Below, one piece after another: positions 23,839 through 31,400 of a stretch of DNA of 44,890 bases. How positions within the stretch are numbered: position 1 is the first letter of the stretch; the number at the start of each line of letters is the position of its first letter. Below the pieces are notes generated by a model that was given only the letters and a program-made list of their open reading frames with translations, did not search any database and was not told the DNA's origin. The stretch spans positions 1 through 44,890 of the forward strand of contig JAFULG010000074.1 of assembly GCA_017473435.1 (NCBI GenBank), given 5' to 3'. The DNA is from Clostridia bacterium. Its GTDB lineage: Bacteria; Bacillota; Clostridia; Oscillospirales; Acutalibacteraceae. The position numbers and the translations under genes are program-made.

Positions 23839-25037
23839 TTTTCTGCTCCTTTACTTTCAGAGTAAGTTTTATCAAAACTGAAGCTTAGTCCTACATAGGC
23901 GAGGTTTTCCTCATACCTTTCAACATCAGCCTCATTAAGTTTACCTACATTGGTGATTTTTGTTTTGTGCTTTTTGTATTCGGGCAAGGCACATATAATA
24001 CGGTATAGCCAGAACAAGGGAAGAAGAAAGGGCAGCTTCCGAAGCACGGGGTACTTGTTTTTCATATCCTCTGCCGAGGGAAAAAACAGCCCGATTTTCT
24101 TATCCGTAACAGCCTTTTTACTGCTGCCGCTTTTCTGTGCATCTCTCAAAGCCGAGGAAAGCTCATTTTTTTCCGCCGAGCCGAAGCTTCCGCTGCAGAT
24201 TATCCGTTCGGAAATAAACCTTGATTTTTCGTCGAAGGTACCGTCCTCAAACCAGCAGGAAATAACCTTCAGTATATTACCGTAAAATTCCGAAAGTCCG
24301 AGCTTTTCAAGCTCATTTTCAACATAAGCTCTGTCAATATCCTCTGCACGGGTAAGAAAATATAAATCCGTAAGGTGCTTTATTCCTATTCCGCCGTCAC
24401 GGTAGTGCTTAGCAAAATGGGTGAACATATATATGAGAATATCCTCTTTGTTCATCACGTAGCAGGAGCCTTCGCTCTTTTTCGCCTTGCTCCAGCCGTC
24501 ACCGTAATAAGCAAAGTAGTCCTCGTTGTAAGAGGGTATCAGGAATTTGTGAAGCTCCAGGTGGAAATTCCCCTTGTACCAGTTATATTCGTGGTCACTT
24601 TCCTCACCGGGTGTATATCCCATAGATGTGAGAATTGCAGAAATTTTATCATACTGCGAGGGCCTTATGAGTATATCCGCATCGGTCATTGTGCGCCACT
24701 CGGGATGAGGATAAAGCTCTTTAAGCACCGTACCCTTAAGGGGCATAAAGTCCACTTTATTATCCTGAAAGCTTTCAGTAAGCTCTTTTACCGCCTTGAG
24801 CTGATACTCATGATAAATAAGATAGGTGCACGCCGTTTTTTTAAGCCTGAGTATCGATTCGTCTTTTTTATCCGCACCGCACAACAGAGCGCCTTCAAGA
24901 GCTATCGCCGCAAGGTTGTGTCCCCTTAATATACGGGAAATCTTTTTCAGATCACAGTCAGAGGAAAGAACACCGTTTTCGTTTTTCACAGCACTTCTGA
25001 CGATTGTGATAATATCCGTCATAAATCCGTCGGTCAT
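23835..25037 (-). CDS. Nucleotidyltransferase-family protein (PF14907-like)
   Basis: A 400-residue protein of the uncharacterised nucleotidyltransferase_5 group. The diagnostic block at about residues 98-125 is DFMPLKGTVLKELYPHPEWRTMTDADILI, with the DxD metal pair of the nucleotidyltransferase fold. In lasso-peptide loci this family co-occurs with HPr-kinase-like proteins, and the pseudomycoidin PsmN protein of this type adds hexoses to a phosphorylated C-terminal residue. Here the same kinase family is encoded four genes upstream. GGAGGAG precedes the ATG. The stop overlaps cpsC (ATGA), so it is both the last cassette gene and coupled to the capsule. A role in polysaccharide modification is an alternative. 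Confidence 0.85.
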   Translation of the reverse strand: MTDGFMTDIITIVRSAVKNENGVLSSDCDLKKISRILRGHNLAAIALEGALLCGADKKDESILRLKKTACTYLIYHEYQLKAVKELTESFQDNKVDFMPLKGTVLKELYPHPEWRTMTDADILIRPSQYDKISAILTSMGYTPGEESDHEYNWYKGNFHLELHKFLIPSYNEDYFAYYGDGWSKAKKSEGSCYVMNKEDILIYMFTHFAKHYRDGGIGIKHLTDLYFLTRAEDIDRAYVENELEKLGLSEFYGNILKVISCWFEDGTFDEKSRFISERIICSGSFGSAEKNELSSALRDAQKSGSSKKAVTDKKIGLFFPSAEDMKNKYPVLRKLPFLLPLFWLYRIICALPEYKKHKTKITNVGKLNEADVERYEENLAYVGLSFSFDKTYSESKGAEK

Positions 25038-25061
25038 ATTCTCTCCTCCTTCCTTCAGTCT

Positions 25062-26729
25062 TTATATTTCATATTTTATAAGGTTTATTCTGCCTTTTTC
25101 TATTTCCAGAACTCCGTCACAAAGCTCCTCGGAAACCGGTCTGTGAGTAACAATAAAGCAGGTTCTGTTTTTAAGCGTCTTTATCCTTTCCAGTACCATA
25201 CTCTCTGTACGGCTGTCGAGAGCCGAGGTAATCTCGTCGAAAAGCATTATGGGAGCACCGCTTAAAAGCGCTCTTGCGATGGCAATTCTCTGTGCCTGAC
25301 CCTCGGAAAGACCTCCGCTGTTTTCCGTTAAAACCGTATCAAGTCCGTCGGGAAGCGAGGACAGATATTCGTCCATACAGCTGACATATACAGCCTGATT
25401 TATCATCTCCTCATCGGAATCGGGATTTCCGAGAAGAAGGTTGTCGCGTATTGTTCCGCTTAAAAGCAGATTGCCCTGGGGCACGTAGGAGAAAATTCCT
25501 CTGTGCTCTTTGTTGAGGATTGTTTCACCCTCGCTGTTTCTGAGATAAAACTCACCCTCATCGGCTTTATAGATACCGAGCATAAGCTTTAACAGTGTGC
25601 TCTTGCCGATGCCCGATGAGCCTTTTATCAGAATGAAGCTGCCCTTTTCTATTTCAAAATCAGCCTTATCAAAAACCGTATCCCTGTCATAAGTAAAGCT
25701 GAGGCTACGGCAGCCGACCGTCTGTGTTTTTTCGTAAAGTCCGCGGATATCCGCAAAGCTTTCTCTTTTATCTTCCCTGATATCGAATATCTCTTTAAGT
25801 CTCTCCCAGGCGGCAATCATTGCAACATACTGAGGTATTGTTCCCGAAAGATTTGTAACGGGACTCTGAAGCTGCAGTACAAGCTGTGTAACAGCCGTAA
25901 GTCCGCCAAAGGTTGTACTGCCGTTGATAATACCGACACTGCACCACGCCAGAGCCGCAAAGGAGGCAAGATAAGACATTGAGCTTACACCGAGATTAGC
26001 AAGAATATTGATATTCTTTCTCTTCATCTGCAAAGAAAAACGCTGTCCGAGAAGAGCATCGGCACGGCCAATCACTTCCCTTTCAGCTCCCATTGCCTGA
26101 ACAACAATGAGCTTTTCAAATATCTCCTGAAAAAAAGAAGTGACAACGCCGTCAGCACTGCTGATTTTTTTATGAAGTCCCTTAAGGGAAATTCTCATAA
26201 TACCGGTAAGAGCAACCACGGCAAAGCCTGCAGCAAGTATCACAAGGGCAAAGCCTTTTTCAAGCTTCCATAAAGCGAAAAAGGAAATCGCCATTTTTAA
26301 TACCATAGAAACAAAGCCGGGAATTACATTGAAGATACCGTCGGTGAGTATTCTTATATCGTTTGAAGCGCGGTTTATAAGCTCACCGCTGTGGTAAGCC
26401 GATGCCTTACTGAAATCGGCAGAAACAACGCTTTTCATAAAATCACGCTTGAGGTCTCTGTCAACCTGACCGATAAGCCTTTCCTTAAGGAAACGGAAAA
26501 GACCGAAAAAAACAAGAATAGCAAGGATAATTCCGCCCTGTATAAGACAGGCATCGGTAAAGCTGTCTTTATCACCGCTTACTGCGGTATCAATAACGTT
26601 CCTTGAGCCTAAAGCAAAGGATACGGAAAGCGAAGCAACGGCACAGTTAGCCGCAACCATAATGAAAAGTGCAGGTATTCTGTTTTTTATCATAGAGAAA
26701 ATCTGCAGAATACTGCTTTTTTGCTTCAC
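25062..26729 (-). CDS. ABC exporter, fused permease and ATPase
   Basis: A 555-residue type IV ABC half-transporter. The N-terminal membrane domain has six helices within about 1-300. The nucleotide-binding domain spans about 330-550: Walker A IKGSSGIGKSTLLKL, Q-loop FSYVPQGNLLL, signature GGLSEGQAQRIAIARAL (LSEGQ instead of LSGGQ), Walker B IMLFDEITSALD, switch VTHR. There is no N-terminal C39 peptidase domain, so a leader would have to be removed by another protein. The start is GTG with GGAGG 9 bases upstream. It lies 3 bases after the peptidase-like gene, consistent with export of a modified peptide; a lipid or glycan substrate is possible. Confidence 0.92.
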   Translation of the reverse strand: MKQKSSILQIFSMIKNRIPALFIMVAANCAVASLSVSFALGSRNVIDTAVSGDKDSFTDACLIQGGIILAILVFFGLFRFLKERLIGQVDRDLKRDFMKSVVSADFSKASAYHSGELINRASNDIRILTDGIFNVIPGFVSMVLKMAISFFALWKLEKGFALVILAAGFAVVALTGIMRISLKGLHKKISSADGVVTSFFQEIFEKLIVVQAMGAEREVIGRADALLGQRFSLQMKRKNINILANLGVSSMSYLASFAALAWCSVGIINGSTTFGGLTAVTQLVLQLQSPVTNLSGTIPQYVAMIAAWERLKEIFDIREDKRESFADIRGLYEKTQTVGCRSLSFTYDRDTVFDKADFEIEKGSFILIKGSSGIGKSTLLKLMLGIYKADEGEFYLRNSEGETILNKEHRGIFSYVPQGNLLLSGTIRDNLLLGNPDSDEEMINQAVYVSCMDEYLSSLPDGLDTVLTENSGGLSEGQAQRIAIARALLSGAPIMLFDEITSALDSRTESMVLERIKTLKNRTCFIVTHRPVSEELCDGVLEIEKGRINLIKYEI

Positions 26730-26732
26730 CTT

Positions 26733-27170
26733 TCAGTTCCTCCCCTTTAAAATTCTGCGTATTTTGTTTATAAGCCTTCTTAATATTCTTCTTAAGCTTA
26801 TATAAGCAAGATAAGGCCTTGATTTCATCTTTTTTTCGCCGTAGCATCTGCCCCTTCTTTCAAAGGAGGTAACTACGCCTATAAGCTGTTCATATTTTAT
26901 ATTCGTTTCACGGTAAAGCTGATTGTCACCTATTATCTCCAGAGTCTCGCCCACACGTACAACGCGGTGAAGCACAAAGGAACCGTCATCTCTTCTGAAA
27001 AAAACAATATCGTTTTTTCTGACCTCGCCCTTTACGGGGCTTAACGTAACGGTATCTCTCCCCTGTCTGAACAAAGGCAGCATACTTTCTCCCGACGGAG
27101 AAAAGGTAACTGCTTCACCGGAGGAAAGACTCTCTTCTATCACAGAGATTATATCAGCAAAACGGGTCAT
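26733..27170 (-). CDS. S24/S26 signal-peptidase-like protein
   Basis: A 145-residue protein with the catalytic serine motif FSPSGESMLPLF (Ser29), then GEVRKNDIVFFRRDDGSFVLHRVVRV and GDNQLYRE. His68 in the LHRV motif replaces the usual lysine, as in SipW/Sec11-type Ser-His peptidases. It lacks the membrane helix expected of a signal peptidase. The C-terminus (about 115-145) is a strongly basic amphipathic helix that could hold it to the membrane. ATG at 27170 is 4 bases after the pqqD-like stop; a TTG four codons earlier is an alternative, and neither has a strong ribosome binding site. Position suggests processing of the peptide. Confidence 0.8.
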   Translation of the reverse strand: MTRFADIISVIEESLSSGEAVTFSPSGESMLPLFRQGRDTVTLSPVKGEVRKNDIVFFRRDDGSFVLHRVVRVGETLEIIGDNQLYRETNIKYEQLIGVVTSFERRGRCYGEKKMKSRPYLAYISLRRILRRLINKIRRILKGRN

Positions 27171-27174
27171 CTTA

Positions 27175-27432
27175 TTATTCAAGGAAACCGGACTCCTTCA
27201 GCTTATCTGTAAATTCACCTACGCACTTTTCAGCCGTAGCTCTTTCAACCTCATACTCTTCAAGAAGAGCCTCGACAAGCTCGTCACAGGCTACCTCCTG
27301 CTCAAGCTTTTTCCAAAGAAAAGCACCTGTACCGTTAAGAGTAATCATACTGTCAAAGTTAAGTCCACCCTCGGGAATCACAACAGTTTCGCCTGCAATA
27401 CTGCGAAGAACATATCCACTTTTAATTTTCAT
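27175..27432 (-). CDS. PqqD-family peptide-binding protein
   Basis: An 85-residue PqqD/RRE-type protein: SGYVLRSIAGETVVIPEGG, then FDSMITLNGTGAFLWKKLE and an Asp/Glu-rich helical C-terminus (DELVEALLEEYEVERATAEKCVGEFTDKLKESGFL). This is the standalone form found in RiPP clusters, where it binds the leader peptide and presents it to modification enzymes (lasso B1 proteins use the same fold). ATG at 27432 is preferred because AAAGG lies 9 bases upstream. It overlaps the end of the kinase-like gene by 11 bases, so translation is coupled. Confidence 0.9.
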   Translation of the reverse strand: MKIKSGYVLRSIAGETVVIPEGGLNFDSMITLNGTGAFLWKKLEQEVACDELVEALLEEYEVERATAEKCVGEFTDKLKESGFLE

Positions 27433-28138
27433 ATATATCATCCTTTTTAAATCGGGTCATTGCCTCTTTTGAAACAAATGCCGCCTCTTTATCCGTATTG
27501 CACCTTAACAGCCATACAGGTACCTCTGTAAGTAGGTCTGAAAGCAGCTGAGTAAGCTTTAATCTCAGCTCGCTGCTGTGAGGTCTTACTGTCTGATTAA
27601 GAATTGCAAAAAGGGCTTTTCTGCCCTTTAAGGGGACAATCGAATTATCCTTATTTCTTTCAACTACCGCAATGCCGCCCAAGGGCACACGAAGATTTAC
27701 GTTAAGGTTGGTTTTGCCGCTCCAGGGCGTACCGTAAGCGTACCATACGCCATCCTCAGACCTTAATGCCGGCTTATCGTCGTTAAGAATAAAAGCTCCT
27801 TCAAAATTCTCGCACCAAAGCCTTGTATGGGTTGATTTGCCCGTACCGCTGGGCGCTGTAAAAAGATAAGCCTTACCCTCATAAACAACGGCAGAGGAAT
27901 GAAGAAGCATACCGTCAAAATTCAGCAGCTTATTGTAAAAATCAGCTCCCGTTCTCATATATTCGGCGCTGTCAGGGCCTACAAGCTCCTCGGGAACGAC
28001 CTTTGAAAACCTTTCACCGTCAACAGCTATATCACAGCTGTCGCTATGGTCACATTCAAATTTTTCTGCCTGCTTCTCTGTTTTGCCGAAGGTGTCCATA
28101 CGAACCGTCAGACCGGCAATTTTATAAGTTTTAAGCAT
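27422..28138 (-). CDS. HPr-kinase-like (HprK-fold) protein
   Basis: A 238-residue protein. The C-terminal two thirds match the HPrK-type P-loop: LLHSSAVVYEGKAYLFTAPSGTGKSTHTRLW (about residues 77-107), ILNDDKPALR and WYAYGTPWSGKTNLNVN. It lacks the N-terminal domain of true HPr kinase/phosphorylase. Related proteins in lasso clusters (for example paeninodin) phosphorylate the precursor's C-terminal serine. ATG at 28138 has GGAAGGAG about 5 bases upstream; a start 45 bases earlier lacks one. It is the first enzyme gene after the small precursor-like gene, separated by a strong hairpin. Phosphorylation of the peptide is inference. Confidence 0.88.
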   Translation of the reverse strand: MLKTYKIAGLTVRMDTFGKTEKQAEKFECDHSDSCDIAVDGERFSKVVPEELVGPDSAEYMRTGADFYNKLLNFDGMLLHSSAVVYEGKAYLFTAPSGTGKSTHTRLWCENFEGAFILNDDKPALRSEDGVWYAYGTPWSGKTNLNVNLRVPLGGIAVVERNKDNSIVPLKGRKALFAILNQTVRPHSSELRLKLTQLLSDLLTEVPVWLLRCNTDKEAAFVSKEAMTRFKKDDIYEN

Positions 28139-28231
28139 ACGGACTCCTTCCTTTTTCTTGCTCAGAAAAGGCTTTATTTTCATAAAAGCTTTTCTCAGAA
28201 AGATAAATCACCCTGTTTAAAAACCGACGAT

Positions 28232-28257
28232 TCCCGGACGGCTTGCGCCGTCCGGGA
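28232..28257 (-). terminator. GC-rich hairpin after the precursor-like gene
   Basis: TCCCGGACGGC and GCCGTCCGGGA form a perfect 11-pair stem with a 4-base loop, just after the 28268 stop. On the minus strand no U tract follows directly (a T run appears about 8 bases later). It fits a partial terminator or mRNA-stabilising stem that would raise precursor over enzyme expression. Confidence 0.7.
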
Positions 28258-28267
28258 GAAAACTAAG

Positions 28268-28387
28268 TTAGATGATTACGCCTTCGTCGGGATCGATGGG
28301 ATCAAGAACGCCTGTGCTGTCGTTCATAACGTCTTCCATCTCGAACTTTTCTACTGTGATTTCGGGATTTTCAAAAGTCTTTTTCAT
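28268..28387 (-). CDS. 39-residue RiPP-precursor-like peptide
   Basis: This small gene has GGAGGTG ending 7 bases before its ATG. The peptide starts MKKTFENPEITVEKF, followed by EMEDVM, and ends in NDSTGVLDPIDPDEGVII. The (Y/F)xxP near the N-terminus plus spaced acidic and hydrophobic residues resemble the leader motif bound by PqqD/B1 proteins in lasso clusters. The C-terminal half is Asp/Pro-rich, without cysteine, and has one Ser and one Thr in DSTG as candidate phosphorylation sites. It lies directly before the kinase, PqqD, peptidase and exporter genes on the same strand. It could be a modified peptide or a small structural protein; function is inference. Confidence 0.75.
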   Translation of the reverse strand: MKKTFENPEITVEKFEMEDVMNDSTGVLDPIDPDEGVII

Positions 28388-28432
28388 TCTGTTTCACCTC
28401 CATTTTACGTATTTATATTGAAATACTTATTT

Positions 28433-31400
28433 TTATTTCTGAAGAAGATGGTCTTCGGCAGCAATCTGGTAAACGAGGAATGCTTTTGCAAGAGCCTTCA
28501 TTTCAGCTGCAATATTATTTCCGAGAACTCTTCTTACATAATCGTGTGCACTGTCTGTGAAGATCTGGCTGTAGTGGTCATTGCCCTGTGCATCCTTGTA
28601 GTAAACTACAACTGCGAATGCATCTCTGAGATCCTTTGCAGAAACACCGCCGAGAACTGTACGGTAGCAGTTGATACCTGCTGATGCGCTGTTATCTGCG
28701 TCGTAAGCGAGCTGTGCTATGTGAGCATTTTCTACTGTAAGCTCTGCGTATGCGTTGTATTCGCTTTCGTTCCAGTAAAGAACCTTCATTTCGGTTGCAC
28801 CGGCGATTGCTTCGCTCTGTACATCGAAGTAGAAGTTATGTCTGATGTTACCTGCGAAGGTAAGTGATGAACCTGACTTTACGAATGCTGTATCGTTTGT
28901 AAGAGCGAACTTGGAGCTGTCAAACTCGGGAAGAGCCTGAATAAGCTCATCGCTGTAGTTAACAACCTGAAGCTCTTTTGCCATCCAGCTGTTCATAAGA
29001 GTATCTGTCTTATACTTGAAGTGAAGCTGAGCTGCTGCACCGTAGTTCATAAGAGTTGCGGCAAGGGTCTTCATTGTTTCAGCATATACTGCATTCTCGT
29101 CAAGAACTGCCTGGCAGTAGATAACGGGGCTGAATACACAGGATTCTGTGTAAACTACTGTGCCGTCATTGAGAACTACGTAAGCAACAGCAACCTGATT
29201 GTCAATCATGTTCTTTGCAGGGATACCGTCGCTCTCGCCGTAGTAATAACCGTTGTCACTACGCTGTGCAAGATCTCTTACATGGTAAGGTGCTGTTGTG
29301 ATATCGTGTACATCAGTGCTATTATACTCTTCTTCGCTCCAGATGAGAAGACCTGTTGAGGAAATTCTTCCGGCAAATTCTGTAAAGTCATAATAGTAAC
29401 GGATCTTGATGATATCTCTGAAGAGGAGTGAACGTCCGGCAAGGTATTCCTTTTCTTCCTTTTCACCTTCGGTGATTGTAAGTGTACCGTCTGCAACAGT
29501 TACGTTGTAGTTCTTGTCAGCTGTGTAGGAAGCTGTGATAGCGTATTCGCCAACCTCTTCGCCCTCTTCACGGCTGATGATGATACCGAGGTCGTCGCCT
29601 TCAACAAGACCTTCTACGGTGTATGTGAATGCGGGATCTGCTGCACCTTCAACCTTTTCAGCGTCATCAACGGTAATTGTTACATCCTTGGGAAGAATTG
29701 TAAGAGTACCGCGGCTGAGGTCTGTGATGTAGTTTTCAGCAACACATACAGTTGCGATTTCATAGATGCCTGCATCTGTGGGAAGCTCGCCGTTGATTAC
29801 AACGCCTGCATTGCCGTACTGTGCAATGTGACCGGCAATCTTGTTAAGAGCATTCTTAACGTTTGCGTTTTCAACCTTAGCTGCAAGCTGACTGAACTCG
29901 TCAGCAAGGTTAGCTGCTGTGTAATCCTTTACGGGAATGAGGTCAACGATGTTCTTCATATCTTCGGGGAAGATGATGTTTACATTGCCCTCTGAGTAGA
30001 TAGCTGCGAGGTAATCTGTAGCTACTGCTGAAGATGTATCAGCAAAGTGGCCCTTACCGTCGTAGGTTACTGTTGTGTCGATAACGTCGAAGTCAAGGAG
30101 TGTCTTTGTGATTACAAGAACGCCCTGCTTGCTGCCCATGCCGAGGAGCTTACCGTCTTCGTCACGCTTTACAAAGTCAGCGATTACTGTGTAAGTACCT
30201 GCATTTGTGGGAGCAACTGTGCTGTTGTACATTTCAAAGTCGCCTTCAACGCCGATGTATCTGATTGTCATTTCACCGCCGTTTGCAAGGTTACCGCTCA
30301 TATCGTAAGCAACTGCTTCAACAGCCTTGGGTGTTCCGTCATATTCTCTGAGGAACTTGCCGTTTTCGTTAGCGTCAACGAATTCTACAGTGTAAGCTTC
30401 GGGAACGATGATGTAGGAACGGATGATGGGCTTTGCTACATAGGTGATTGCATCAATGTCATTTGTATAAGCAACCTCTGTGTATGCACCGATTGATGCT
30501 GAAGCTTCCTTTGAAAGGTAGATAACATCATCAGCGTTGATACCTGCAAAGATTGTGCCGACTGTTACGTTTTCAGCAGCTGCTGTTGCGCCGAAGTCGA
30601 ATGCCTTTGCTTTTTCAACTGTAAATACTGCGTTTTCGTCAACCTGGTTCCAGCTGAGGGTTGTTGTCTGTACGTCGGGAACAATTACAAGAACGCCTGC
30701 GTCAATTGAGGGGATGTAATCGGGCTCGCAAACGATAGCTGCAACAAGGTATGCGCCTACATCTGTGAGTTCTGCATTATCCTTGAAGGTAAGAGTTGTA
30801 CCTTCGGGTAATGCCTTGAGGTTTTCAATAAGAACTGCGATTTCCTCGTTCTCGATATTTGCTGCGTCAAGAAGCTGTTCAACCTTTTCGATTACGGGAA
30901 GAGCCTCAAAGAGCTTAACGCCGTTTTCGTATGCTTCGGGGATGTACTTCTTGAAGAGATTGTCAAGTCTTTCGGGGAAGTCAACATTAGCTGTGCCTGA
31001 AAGGGTAACGATCTGATCGTCAACCTTAATACCTGATGTGATGATGATGAACTCATCAATTTCCTCAGGAGAAGCTGTAACGTTGAGAGTCTTGGGCTCA
31101 CCGTCGTAAACCTTTACAGCGGACTCAACTGCTACTTCGCTTTCAGCGGGAAGGATTGCGATAGCGGCAACATTCATACCAACGCGTACATAGTCACCGT
31201 TTTCGTTTGTTTCGGCATAGGTTGCGATAGCTGAGTATGCACCTGCATGAACGGGAGCTTCCTTACTGTTGTAGGTTGTGCCATCGTTCATAACGCCGTA
31301 GTAGTGAATTGAAATGTTTTCTGAGGGAAGAGCTTCGCCTGCCATTGAAACTGCTTCAGCCTCAACTGACTTCTCTGTACCGTCATAGGTGAACATAAAG

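Noticed and set aside
24375-24929. 184-codon plus-strand frame
   Set aside because: Antisense shadow of the nucleotidyltransferase gene.
23835-28387. A true lasso-peptide cluster
   Set aside because: The transglutaminase-like B2 protease and the asparagine-synthetase-like C cyclase, both needed for the lasso fold, are not in the window.
28046-28684. 212-codon plus-strand frame
   Set aside because: It crosses, antisense, the kinase-like gene, the hairpin, the precursor-like gene and the end of the giant gene; composition fits a shadow frame.
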